Assembly (NCBI RefSeq): GCF_036345915.1
Contig: NZ_CP107785.1
Span: forward strand, 7,936,001-8,000,000
Length of the DNA: 64,000 nt
Reading direction: 5' to 3'
From: Nocardia sp. NBC_00565
GTDB taxonomy: Bacteria; Actinomycetota; Actinomycetes; Mycobacteriales; Mycobacteriaceae
Shown here: one piece after another, positions 32,481 through 40,413 of the stretch
How the letters are laid out: every line of letters begins with the position of its first letter
Numbering within the stretch: the stretch's first letter is position 1
Notes under the pieces: model-generated
What the model was told of the DNA's origin: nothing
Databases searched by the model: none
What the model saw: only the letters and a program-made list of their open reading frames with translations
Position numbers and translations under genes: made by a program

Positions 32481-32504
32481 GTGAGCGAGCGGAGCGAGCG
32501 AGCC
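32481..32504 (+). repeat. GAGCGAGCGGAGCGAGC repeat over a gene start
   Basis: The sequence GTGAGCGAGCGGAGCGAGCG is an internally repetitive, near self-complementary unit of a kind I recall scattered in Nocardia and Rhodococcus genomes. Here it provides the GTG start and first codons (SERSERA) of the GT87 gene. The number of genomic copies needs a search. Confidence 0.45.
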
Positions 32505-33908
32505 ATCGACACAGCCCCCTCGCGGCGCGACGGAGCCGAGCGCCAGCGAGGTGGAGTCCTCACGCGCACCGCGGCGTTAGCCGCGGTCGTGGTGTTGCTG
32601 TGTGGTCTGACGCTGCTGCTCGCGTACGCGAACAAGGCGCGGTGCGCGGGTGCGCCGTTCGGCGCGGACGGCCGCAGTTCGGTCTTCGAGGTGAAGAAGG
32701 ATTCGGATGTCTGTTATTCCGATATCCAATTCCTGTGGCTCGGGCGCGATATCGACAATCACGTCTTTCCCTATATTGATGGCGGCATCACCGACGAGGG
32801 CGCGCTGACCGGGGGTGCGGTCGAGTATCCGGTGCTCAGCGGCGTTTTGATGTGGCTCGGCGCGGTCGGCGCCGATAACGACGCGGAATTCCTGCTGCAT
32901 TCGGCATTGCTGCTGGCGCCGTTCGCACTGCTGACCGCCTGGCTGCTGGTCCGGCTGGCCGGGCGAGCCGCGCTGCTGTGGGCGGCGGGTCCGCCATTGG
33001 TGCTCTATGCGTTCCACAATTGGGAACTGCCTGTGGTCTGCATGGCGGTCGGCGCGGTGTACGTGGTGACCGCGCTGACCCGATATTCGTTGCGCACCAG
33101 GGGAATTCTGGCCGCTGTACTTCTCGGCATCGGTTTCTGCCTCAAGCTGTATCCGGGCATCTTCGTGCTGCCGCTGATGGCCTATGTGCTCACCGGCGGT
33201 ATCCGCGATATGGATGATCCGACGCCGCCGCGGTTCGATGTGCGCGGCGCGCTGCTGACGGCGGCGGCCGCCATCGGCACGGTGGTCGCGGTTAATCTGC
33301 CTTTCGCACTTGCCGGTTACGAGGGTTGGCGTGCGTCGATCACCTTCCAGCAATTGCGCCAGGCCGATATCACCACGAATTCCATTTGGTACTGGGGACT
33401 GCGGCAGATGTTCGGCCAGGACGCCGAGAGCGAGACCGCATTCCAGCACGCGGTATCGATCGCGTCGCCGACCTTGGTCCTGGTCGCCTTCGCGCTGGCA
33501 ATGTGGTTGGGCTGGAAGCGATTCCAGCTGACCGGCACGTTCCCGTGGATCGGTGTCAGCGGCGCGATGCTCTGCGGATTCCTGCTGTTCCACAAGGTGC
33601 ATTCGCCGCAATACACACTGTGGCTGATTCCATTCCTGGTCCTGCTCGAGGTCCCGTGGTCGGCCATCGCGGCCTATCTGGTCGCCGATGCGGCGATCGG
33701 GATCGGCGTATTCCGATACTTCTATTCGATCGGTTCCGGCGGCTCGGTGGATCAGATGGAAAACGTCGTCCAATTCGGCGTCTGGGGCCGCGCCGTACTT
33801 CTCGTTGTGTTCTTCTTCCTCTTCATTCGTGCCCTGCCCCGCGGCTTCCGCCTTGCGCCACCACCGATACCCCGTTTCGAACCCGGCGAATTGGTGCCGG
33901 TGGCCTAG
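32481..33908 (+). CDS. GT87/DUF2029-type membrane glycosyltransferase
   Basis: The 475-residue polytopic membrane protein has about ten hydrophobic segments and the GT-C features of the DUF2029 (GT87) group: a first extracytoplasmic loop with DVCYSDIQFLWLGRDID, EYPVLSGVLMWLGAVGAD, and the FHNWELPVVCMAVGAVYV and FCLKLYPGIFVLPLMAYVL stretches. These use polyprenyl-phosphate mannose to build cell-envelope mannans or arabinomannans. The first 25 residues come from a dispersed repeat (32481-32504), so the true start may lie further in, nearer the first membrane helix. A paralogue is at 50531-52312, next to ponA as in mycobacteria. Confidence 0.85.
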   Translation: MSERSERAIDTAPSRRDGAERQRGGVLTRTAALAAVVVLLCGLTLLLAYANKARCAGAPFGADGRSSVFEVKKDSDVCYSDIQFLWLGRDIDNHVFPYIDGGITDEGALTGGAVEYPVLSGVLMWLGAVGADNDAEFLLHSALLLAPFALLTAWLLVRLAGRAALLWAAGPPLVLYAFHNWELPVVCMAVGAVYVVTALTRYSLRTRGILAAVLLGIGFCLKLYPGIFVLPLMAYVLTGGIRDMDDPTPPRFDVRGALLTAAAAIGTVVAVNLPFALAGYEGWRASITFQQLRQADITTNSIWYWGLRQMFGQDAESETAFQHAVSIASPTLVLVAFALAMWLGWKRFQLTGTFPWIGVSGAMLCGFLLFHKVHSPQYTLWLIPFLVLLEVPWSAIAAYLVADAAIGIGVFRYFYSIGSGGSVDQMENVVQFGVWGRAVLLVVFFFLFIRALPRGFRLAPPPIPRFEPGELVPVA

Positions 33909-33928
33909 TGGCGGCGCGTAATGACCCG

Positions 33929-34465
33929 TCAGTCGGTATGCCTGGCGCGGAATGCGGCACTCTTTGCGCGATTTCCGCAGATGGTCATATCGCACCAGCG
34001 GCGTGAGCGGCCGCGTGAGGTGTCGAGGTAGAGGCGCGTGCATTCGACGCGCCCGCACTCTTTGATCAGTCCTCGCTCCGCGCCGCCGAGCATTTCGATG
34101 GCGGCGCGCGCGATCGCGGTCAGTGCCGCATCGGGATCGCCGTGGCGGCCGACGGTCGCGTCGGATCGCAAAGTGAGCCGGGGCAATTCGCCGTCGGCCA
34201 GCTCGTTGACGATCTTGCGGTCCGCGTCGGCGAACGATTCGTGGCGGGCCGCAGCCGAGGCCAGTCGGTAGGCCGCCTCGCGCAGGCGCACGGCGCGGTC
34301 GAGTATGGCCGCGTCGCAGTGCGGTGCGGTGTCCAGGAGCTCTGCGGCGAGCAGCCACTCGTCGAGATCCGCCGGCGTGCCGAGGTAGTCGTCGAACGTC
34401 GTGGCACGGGCCTTGACCGTGCCGGCGAAGTCCAAGGCGAGGTTACCGCTCACGAAGGCGAACAC
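33929..34465 (-). CDS. CGNR zinc-finger regulator (ABATE domain)
   Basis: GTG 34465 is chosen, giving VFAFVSGNLALDFAGTV, the usual start of ABATE-CGNR proteins; a TTG at 34501 would place operator half-sites inside the gene. The 178-residue protein has an N-terminal alpha-helical ABATE (ligand-binding) region and a C-terminal zinc finger: IKECGRVECTRLYLDTSRGR SRRWCDMTICGNRAKSAAFR, with the C-x4-C...C-x4-C-G-N-R motif. It would bind DNA as a ligand-responsive regulator. It is divergent from the EamA gene at 34568 and twin operator palindromes lie between them, so it probably controls that exporter and itself. Confidence 0.85.
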   Translation of the reverse strand: MFAFVSGNLALDFAGTVKARATTFDDYLGTPADLDEWLLAAELLDTAPHCDAAILDRAVRLREAAYRLASAAARHESFADADRKIVNELADGELPRLTLRSDATVGRHGDPDAALTAIARAAIEMLGGAERGLIKECGRVECTRLYLDTSRGRSRRWCDMTICGNRAKSAAFRARHTD

Positions 34466-34474
34466 GTCTTCAGA

Positions 34475-34535
34475 GTAACCACCTTGACAGGTTATGCGCA
34501 AAGATGCGACGTTAGTAACCGACTTAGATGGTTAC
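34475..34535. promoter_or_regulatory. twin operators GTAACC-N9-GGTTAC, 40 bp apart
   Basis: Two inverted repeats with identical half-sites and spacers: 34475-34495 (GTAACC, 9 bases, GGTTAT with one mismatch) and 34515-34535 (GTAACC, 9 bases, GGTTAC, perfect). Their starts are exactly 40 bases apart, close to four helical turns, so two protein dimers would sit on one face of the DNA. They lie in the 102-base gap between the CGNR regulator and the divergent EamA transporter gene, and TTGACA occurs within the first. They are very likely the regulator's binding sites. Confidence 0.75.
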
Positions 34536-34567
34536 TGCGGCCCCGTGTGGTCGCTCGAGGAGTTCAC

Positions 34568-35503
34568 GTGAAGACGCAGCTCTTGGATCCGTTGTTCCGA
34601 GCGACCGGCAAGCCATCCCTGGCGGCCGGCATGCAACCGCTGTTCGTCGTGCTGTGGAGCAGTGCCTTCATCGCCGGAGTGGTCGGTGTGGGCGCCGCGC
34701 CGCCGATGATGGTGCTGTTCGCGCGGTTCGCCATCGCCGCGATCCTGCTCGCGGTGTACGCCACCGTGATGCGGGCCCAATGGCCCAGCGGCGGCCAACT
34801 CAAACATGTCCTGATCGCGGGACTGCTGATGCAGATCGTGCAGTTCGGCGCGTTCTATACGGCGATGAGCCTGCACATTTCGGCCGCGATCATCGCACTG
34901 GTGCAGGGGCTCAATCCGGTGGTCATCGCCTTGCTGGCCGGATTCATCGGCGAAACCGTCACCGCGCGACAGTGGTTCGGCTTCGGGATCGGCGGTGTCG
35001 GCGTCGGGTTGGCCGTGCTCGACCAATCGAGCATGTCACTGGTCGGTCTGCTGCTGTGTGTGATCGGCTTGTTCGGCCTCAGCGTCGGCACGATCTACCA
35101 GAAGCGATTCGTCCCGCAGGTCGATTCGCGCGCGGCCACCGCGGTGCATATGGCCGCGAGCGCACCGGTCGCGGGGGTAATCGCCTGGGGCACCGGACAA
35201 CTGCACATCTGGGACGCCGGCCGATTCGCGGCCGCACTCACCTGGATGGTGCTGGTCAATTCGATGGTCGCCTTCCTGCTGCTGAACGCCATGCTGCGGC
35301 GCTGGGAGGCGACCAGGGTCGGCCGACTGTTCTTCGCGACCCCGGCCGTGACCGCGATCCTGGCCTGGCTGTTCATCGATCAGCCGCTGCGCCCGCTTGC
35401 CGCGGCGGGACTCGGCGTCGGCCTGATCGGCATGGTCTTCGCATCGCGCCGACCGACGTCCACGGCCGAACAACCCCGGCCGGTCCCAGTGCGCGTCAGC
35501 TAG
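34568..35503 (+). CDS. EamA-family (DMT) transporter
   Basis: GTG 34568 has GAGGAG 6 bases upstream; a much longer upstream frame runs antisense to the CGNR gene and is rejected. The 311-residue protein has ten hydrophobic segments in two EamA repeats (VVLWSSAFIAGVVGVGAAPP and MVLFARFAIAAILLAVYATV in repeat 1; GRLFFATPAVTAILAWLFID with a closing QPLRPLAAAGLGVGLIGMVF in repeat 2). It moves a small metabolite or drug across the membrane; the substrate is unknown. The divergent CGNR gene and two palindromes suggest inducible expression. Confidence 0.88.
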   Translation: MKTQLLDPLFRATGKPSLAAGMQPLFVVLWSSAFIAGVVGVGAAPPMMVLFARFAIAAILLAVYATVMRAQWPSGGQLKHVLIAGLLMQIVQFGAFYTAMSLHISAAIIALVQGLNPVVIALLAGFIGETVTARQWFGFGIGGVGVGLAVLDQSSMSLVGLLLCVIGLFGLSVGTIYQKRFVPQVDSRAATAVHMAASAPVAGVIAWGTGQLHIWDAGRFAAALTWMVLVNSMVAFLLLNAMLRRWEATRVGRLFFATPAVTAILAWLFIDQPLRPLAAAGLGVGLIGMVFASRRPTSTAEQPRPVPVRVS

Positions 35504-35520
35504 CAACCCGGCTGCGCCGA

Positions 35521-35796
35521 CTACTTTCGCGCCGAGTGCCACTCCATGCCCCACCCGTACGCCTCGTCGATCATGCGCTGGGAACCGTTGATGTAGTTCA
35601 CTTCCCGGTGCACGGTGGTGCCCGAGCCCTGGTTCTGCAGCAGGGCGATGGCGCAGGACCGCGCACCGTCCACCGGGGAGTCCAGCCGGACCTCGATCTG
35701 CGGACCGGAGGTGGGGAACAGTGTGACCACACCGTCGGCCGTCGCCTTCGACAGGGTCACCTTGGACAGGTCGACGCCTGGACTGTTGTTCGCCAT
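35521..35796 (-). CDS. hypothetical protein at the start of the Ter island
   Basis: The 91-residue protein reads MANNSPGVDLSKVTLSKATA, then TLFPTSGPQIEVRLDSPVDG ARSCAIALLQNQGSGTTVHR, and ends EAYGWGMEWHSARK. It is mostly beta-stranded and cytoplasmic. The V-D-L-S-K-V-T-L-S-K start is like TerD N-termini but the TerD body is absent. It ends converging on EamA and has its own promoter space of 85 bases with a terminator of the previous gene. Function unknown, probably Ter-linked by position. Confidence 0.6.
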   Translation of the reverse strand: MANNSPGVDLSKVTLSKATADGVVTLFPTSGPQIEVRLDSPVDGARSCAIALLQNQGSGTTVHREVNYINGSQRMIDEAYGWGMEWHSARK

Positions 35797-35823
35797 CGCT
35801 GGTCCCCCCTTGGGAAAAGAAGA

Positions 35824-35855
35824 AGCGGCAGCGGCCGTTAAAGGCCGCTGCCGCT
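35824..35855 (-). terminator. intrinsic terminator after the DUF475 gene
   Basis: A perfect 13-base inverted repeat (AGCGGCAGCGGCC and its complement) around the loop GTTAAA lies 27 bases beyond the DUF475 gene stop on the minus strand. It separates that gene from the small protein gene that follows. Confidence 0.85.
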
Positions 35856-35881
35856 CAGGTTCTTCGGCTAATTGCCGAAAT

Positions 35882-36991
35882 TCAGCCTACCGGGGTGGGC
35901 TCTCGCTCGCTCTCCACTTCATCGGCATCCTCGTGCCGATTCCGAATGATGCTGGTAACGAACGCCGCGCCGATGAACGCCACGCCGACAAGGCCGGTGA
36001 CGATCTCGTTGATGTGCACACCGATCGAGACGAACAGGATGACCGCCAGTGCGCCGATCGCCCAGTGCGCGCCGTGCTCCAGGTACACGTACTCCGACAG
36101 CGTGCCCTTGCGCACCAGGTACACCGTGATCGAGCGGACGAACATGGCGCCGATCAGGCCGAGGCCGAGCGCGATGATGATCGGGTCGGAGGTGATGGCG
36201 AAGGCGCCGATGACACCGTCGAAGGAGAACGACGCGTCCAGCACCTCGAGGTAGAGGAACAGGAAGAACGCCGCCTTACCCGCGGCCTTGACCAGCTGGG
36301 ACGGACCGCCCTCGGCCCCTTCCTCGAACTCCTCGGTGTGGAACAGCGATCCGAGTCCGTCGACCACGATGTAGGTGATCATGCCGAGCAGCCCCGCGAC
36401 CAGCACGGTGGCGCGTTCTTCGTCGCTCGCGACGAGTTCCGCGGTCAGCACCAGTCCGACGCTCGCGACGACCACCGAGAGCATATCGAGCTTGCCGAGC
36501 TGGGCCAGCGGCTTCTCCAGCCAGGACAGCCAGGTGATCTCGCGCTCTTCGAAGATGAAGTTCAGGAACAGCAGCAGCAGGAACATGCCGCCGAACGCCG
36601 CGATCTGCGGATGGGCATCGGTGAGCAGGGTTTCGTAGCTCTTGCTGCCATCGGGGAAGGTCGGCGCGTCGTTCTCCGGCGGGTTGAGCGCCAGGTCGAA
36701 GGCCTTCACCGGGTTCAGGCCCGCGGTGATCCACACGATCGCCAGCGGGAAGATCAGCCGCATACCGAATACGGCGATCACCACGCCGACGGTGAGGAAG
36801 ATCCGCTGCCAGAACGCGTTCATGCGTTCCAGCACGGTGGCGTTGATGACGGCGTTGTCGAACGACAGCGACACCTCGAGTACACCGAGGATCGCGGCCA
36901 GCGCCAGCGCCGTCGGCCCGCCGTAGAGGAACGCCACGATGAGCGATACCACGGTGACGACGATGGACATCCCGAATATGCGCAGGACCAC
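35882..36991 (-). CDS. DUF475/TerC-like integral membrane protein
   Basis: GTG 36991 is chosen (GGAAAGGG upstream) and gives VVLRIFGMSIVVTVVSLIVA as first membrane helix. The 369-residue product has about nine hydrophobic segments. Pairs of acidic residues in helices, LSFDNAVINA and SFSFDGVIGAF, are the TerC/DUF475 signature (S/L-F-D-N/G) thought to bind or pass a metal ion. Membrane TerC-like proteins are the anchor of Ter stress systems and some act in metal export during protein secretion. TerD is divergent only by 200 bases on the same strand; both have their own terminators. Confidence 0.88.
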   Translation of the reverse strand: MVLRIFGMSIVVTVVSLIVAFLYGGPTALALAAILGVLEVSLSFDNAVINATVLERMNAFWQRIFLTVGVVIAVFGMRLIFPLAIVWITAGLNPVKAFDLALNPPENDAPTFPDGSKSYETLLTDAHPQIAAFGGMFLLLLFLNFIFEEREITWLSWLEKPLAQLGKLDMLSVVVASVGLVLTAELVASDEERATVLVAGLLGMITYIVVDGLGSLFHTEEFEEGAEGGPSQLVKAAGKAAFFLFLYLEVLDASFSFDGVIGAFAITSDPIIIALGLGLIGAMFVRSITVYLVRKGTLSEYVYLEHGAHWAIGALAVILFVSIGVHINEIVTGLVGVAFIGAAFVTSIIRNRHEDADEVESEREPTPVG

Positions 36992-37157
36992 GCGGAGACC
37001 CTTTCCGTGCGGCGGTTCGAATGCTTGTCCGAGCGCGCCTTGGCTGATGTAACCCGAGGGTCGTGCAACCCGCGGTGGCGACGATGGTTCCAGCGTGGCC
37101 GCGGAACCGTCGGTTGTCCAACGGTGCGCGGAGATAAATCGTTCCGTGAACACGCGG

Positions 37158-37185
37158 ACAGGGGGCCCGTCGCCGAGCCCCCTGT
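37158..37185 (-). terminator. intrinsic terminator after terD
   Basis: Arms ACAGGGGGC and GCCCCCTGT (perfect, 9 bases) with a 10-base loop lie 14 bases past the terD stop on the minus strand. Confidence 0.75.
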
Positions 37186-37199
37186 GAGATCGCTCCGTC

Positions 37200-37775
37200 T
37201 TAGACGTTCACGCCGTAGTCGCGGGCGATACCGGCCAGACCCGAGGCATAGCCCTGGCCGACGGCGCGGAACTTCCACTCGGCGCCGTTGCGGTACAGCT
37301 CGCCGAAGACCATCGCGGTCTCGGTCGAGGCGTCCTCGGACAGGTCGTAGCGCGCCAGCTCGGTGTTGTTGGCCTGGTCCACGACGCGGATGTAGGCGTT
37401 GCGCACCTGACCGAACGACTGCTGACGGGTATCCGCGTCGTAGATCGAGACCGGGAAGAAGATGCTCTCGATCGTCGGCGGGGTGTTGGCCAGGTCGACC
37501 TTGATGACCTCGTCGTCGCCCTCGCCCTCACCGGTCAGGTTGTCGCCGAGGTGCTCGATGCTGCCTTCGGGCGACTTGAGGTTGTTGAAGAAGATGAAGT
37601 GCTTGTCGGACACGACCTTCTTGTCCGCCCCGGTCGCGATCGCACTGGCATCCAGATCGAAGTCGGTGCCGGTGGTCGTACGAATATCCCACCCGAGCCC
37701 GACGGAGACAGCGGTAAGGTTCGGCGCCGCCTTGGTCAGCGAGACATTGCCGCCCTTGGACAAACTGACACCCAT
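37200..37775 (-). CDS. terD: TerD-family protein
   Basis: ATG 37775 gives the standard length (191 residues) and the family start MGVSLSKGGNVSLTKAAPNL. Calcium-site residues are present in DFDLDASA and DNLTGEGEGDDEVIKVDL, and the family end EWKFRAVGQGYASGLAGIAR is intact. TerD proteins bind calcium and are part of the cytoplasmic-membrane Ter complex involved in resistance to tellurite, phage and other stresses. AAAGGGAACC precedes the start. terD and the 37936 gene are divergent across 160 bases that should hold both promoters. Confidence 0.93.
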   Translation of the reverse strand: MGVSLSKGGNVSLTKAAPNLTAVSVGLGWDIRTTTGTDFDLDASAIATGADKKVVSDKHFIFFNNLKSPEGSIEHLGDNLTGEGEGDDEVIKVDLANTPPTIESIFFPVSIYDADTRQQSFGQVRNAYIRVVDQANNTELARYDLSEDASTETAMVFGELYRNGAEWKFRAVGQGYASGLAGIARDYGVNV

Positions 37776-37935
37776 GCGGGGTTCCCTTTCAATAGACGTC
37801 TGTGATTCCCAGCATGTCCGAATCGCCGGGTACGCCTTACGACAGTAGTAGGTTTCGGCGAGCTTGCGTAGGAACTGCCAAACCGTCTGTTGCGCTTGGG
37901 CGAGCGAAGGCGAGAACACCGCCTACCATCGGGGC

Positions 37936-39153
37936 GTGACAGGCCGTAGGCGTGGATGGTTCCGGTCGTCCGGGCACACCGAATGGATTTCGCAGGCCCG
38001 GCCGACGCTGGCGGCCGCGTTCCTCGATATGGATCAACGCCAGAGCGCGGCCGAGGCGGCGGTGCACGCGTATGAGCAGGTATTTCCGGATCCGCGCTTG
38101 TCCGCGCAGTGGGAACCGGCGCGCACCCGGTGCTATGACGCCGCCGGTGCGTATCTGACGCTGACCGAGGAACTGGACAACGCCGAACGCGACGGCACCC
38201 CGATGCCGCAGGGGCAGGCCCGAGTGGACACCCTGGTGCGGCAGCTGACCGACGCGGCCAGGGCGGTAGACGAGTTCTACCGCGGCAACCAGGCCGAGCT
38301 CGAGCAGGCCGTCGCGGTGCTCGGCACGGTGCCGCAGTTCGTGCAGCAGGTGAAGGTCACGGCGGCGGGGGTGCGCGGGCAGGCGGCCGAATCCGAATAC
38401 GCCGACTACCCCTCGGTGCGTCAGCACGCCGCGGCGGTGGATGAGTCGCTGCTCACACTGGAAGCCCTCGGTTCCGAGGTGTCGGTGGCGCAGCGCCGCG
38501 AGGCCGCAGGCCATCTGGAATCGGCGACGAAAGAGCTGGCGGAAGCGTTGGCGCAGGCGCCATCCCGGGCCGGCGCGGCGGCCACCTCGATCACCTCGGT
38601 GACCACCAGGCTGGCCGCGGCGCGCAATCGCGGCGAAAGACTGGCGCCCGCCTATTCGGAGCTGCTCCGCGAGTTCAATGCTGCGAGTTCGGCGGATCTG
38701 GCTAACAATGGGCAGGACAGTCAACGGGCCATCGAGGCCGCCGACGCTGCCCTGGTCCGGGCGCGTGCGGCGGCGGCGGAGAACAATCCGGAGTTTGCAC
38801 TTGAGCTGACCACATCCGCACGTGGGTATCTCGCCGAGGCCGAGCAGAAGGTCGACGCCGTCACCAAACGGCTGACCCTGCTGCGTGAGGTCCGCGTGAA
38901 TCCGCAAGAAAAGGCCAAGGCCGTACGATTTCGGCTGCGGGACGCGCAAATGCTCGCGGTGAGTCGCGGGCTCGTCGGCGAATGGGGATCTGTGCTCGAC
39001 GCACAGGTGGACCGAATAGATCGAATCACCGAGAACCTGTCGGGGCGCCACCCCGACTACTGGGCCTATGTGGCCGAATTGGACGCCGTCGCGGAGTTCG
39101 TAGCGGGGGTAGTGGATCGAATGAGAAAACACGCAGGACCACGACGAGAATGA
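37936..39153 (+). CDS. Ter-linked helical (coiled-coil) protein
   Basis: GTG 37936 is the first start after a short leader. The 405-residue protein is nearly all alpha-helical, with long Ala/Glu/Arg heptad-like stretches (for example ESATKELAEALAQAPSRAGA and RARAAAAENNPEFALELTTS), no membrane segment and no nucleotide motif I can see. The N-terminus (AFLDMDQRQSAAEAAVHAYE) is also helical. It is divergent from terD and 48 bases before the CitE-like gene, so it is likely transcribed with the metabolic genes that follow. It may be a scaffold for the Ter complex. No family assigned. Confidence 0.7.
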   Translation: MTGRRRGWFRSSGHTEWISQARPTLAAAFLDMDQRQSAAEAAVHAYEQVFPDPRLSAQWEPARTRCYDAAGAYLTLTEELDNAERDGTPMPQGQARVDTLVRQLTDAARAVDEFYRGNQAELEQAVAVLGTVPQFVQQVKVTAAGVRGQAAESEYADYPSVRQHAAAVDESLLTLEALGSEVSVAQRREAAGHLESATKELAEALAQAPSRAGAAATSITSVTTRLAAARNRGERLAPAYSELLREFNAASSADLANNGQDSQRAIEAADAALVRARAAAAENNPEFALELTTSARGYLAEAEQKVDAVTKRLTLLREVRVNPQEKAKAVRFRLRDAQMLAVSRGLVGEWGSVLDAQVDRIDRITENLSGRHPDYWAYVAELDAVAEFVAGVVDRMRKHAGPRRE

Positions 39154-39201
39154 GGCCACGGGAATGAGGCCACGGCCACTGGGAATGAGGACAGCGTCAC
39201 G

Positions 39202-40413
39202 ATGACCGCAGGCATCGCCGTCCAGCAACAGATCTCCCTGCGAAAGCAATTGCCGCTGCGCCATTTTCGGCAGCTGCACGGCCCGGAGGCGCGGCACCTC
39301 TTCCACAGACAACCGGAACCGTTCGGCGATCACGCCGACCGGGAACTCTTGGCGATCGCTTTGGGCGCCACGCTGTACGCGCCCGCGACTCGGCCGGACC
39401 TCGCCTTGACGATCAGCAAGCGGGCCGCGCGCGGCGTGTGCTCGATGGTCATCGATCTCGAGGACGCGGTCGCCGACCACGAGGTGGAGTTCGCCAAACA
39501 GCAGACGGTCGCGACGCTGAATCTGCTCGCCGACAGCGCGGATCCGAATCCGCTGCTGTTCGTTCGGGTCCGGGACGCGGATACCGTCACCGAAATCGTC
39601 GAGCAGCTGGGTACGGGCGCGGCGGCGCTGACCGGATTCGTCTTCCCGAAGTTCGACAGTGCGAGCGGCCCGAAGTATCTCGCGGCGCTCGCGGCGGCCG
39701 CCGAGCGATTGAGCAGGCCGGTGTACGGCATGCCGGTGCTCGAATCGGCGGCGCTGGTACATCGCGAGACCCGGGATCAGGAGTTGACGCATATCGCGGC
39801 GCTGCTGGACGAGCATCGGGAGCGGATCCTCGCGGTGCGGATCGGCGCGACCGATATGTGCTCGACCTTCGGCATCCGGCGCGACCGGGACCTGACGATC
39901 TACGACGTGCGGGTGATCGCCGATGTCATCGCCGATATCGTCAACTACCTGGGGCGTTCGGACGGTTCGGGTTTCGTGATCACCGGGCCGGTCTGGGAGT
40001 ACTTCGCCGATCACGAGCGGATGTTCCGGCCGCTGCTGCGCACGGCGCCGTTCGAGGAGTCCGACGCGGTGCCGTTCCGGCGCTATCTGGTCAGCCGGGA
40101 TCTGGACGGTCTGCTGCGCGAGATCACGCTGGACCGGGCCAATGGCATCCAGGGCAAGACGGTGATCCATCCGTCGCATGTGGCGGCCGTGCACGCGCTG
40201 TCGGTGGTGACGCATGAGGAGTATTCGGACGCGCTGGACATTCTGCAGGTCGATGCCGGTGGGGTGGCGGCGTCGGGGTATCGGAACAAGATGAACGAGA
40301 TGCGGCCGCACCGCAGTTGGGCGCGCCAGACCTTGTTGCGGGCCCGGGTTTTCGGTGTCGCGAACAAGGGTGTCTCGTTCGTCGATCTGTTGACGGCATT
40401 GGTGACCGAATGA
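39202..40413 (+). CDS. HpcH/HpaI aldolase/citrate lyase (CitE)-like enzyme of the Ter system
   Basis: The 403-residue protein has the family core: LAIALGATLYAPATRPDLAL, then VCSMVIDLEDAVADHEVEF with the metal-binding D-L-E-D, FVFPKFDSASG, and RIGATDMCSTFGIRRD. Such TIM-barrel enzymes break or form C-C bonds using a divalent metal. In Ter loci this lyase occurs with a phosphoribosyltransferase and a HAD phosphatase, which all follow here and are proposed to make a nucleoside-like metabolite. The next gene overlaps the stop by 4 bases. An internal start at TTG about 16 codons in is possible. Confidence 0.85.
   Translation: MTAGIAVQQQISLRKQLPLRHFRQLHGPEARHLFHRQPEPFGDHADRELLAIALGATLYAPATRPDLALTISKRAARGVCSMVIDLEDAVADHEVEFAKQQTVATLNLLADSADPNPLLFVRVRDADTVTEIVEQLGTGAAALTGFVFPKFDSASGPKYLAALAAAAERLSRPVYGMPVLESAALVHRETRDQELTHIAALLDEHRERILAVRIGATDMCSTFGIRRDRDLTIYDVRVIADVIADIVNYLGRSDGSGFVITGPVWEYFADHERMFRPLLRTAPFEESDAVPFRRYLVSRDLDGLLREITLDRANGIQGKTVIHPSHVAAVHALSVVTHEEYSDALDILQVDAGGVAASGYRNKMNEMRPHRSWARQTLLRARVFGVANKGVSFVDLLTALVTE

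Noticed and set aside
37864..37935. N-terminal extension of the Ter-linked helical protein
   Set aside because: It lies in the terD promoter region and the codons are unlike the rest; GTG 37936 begins the helical text.
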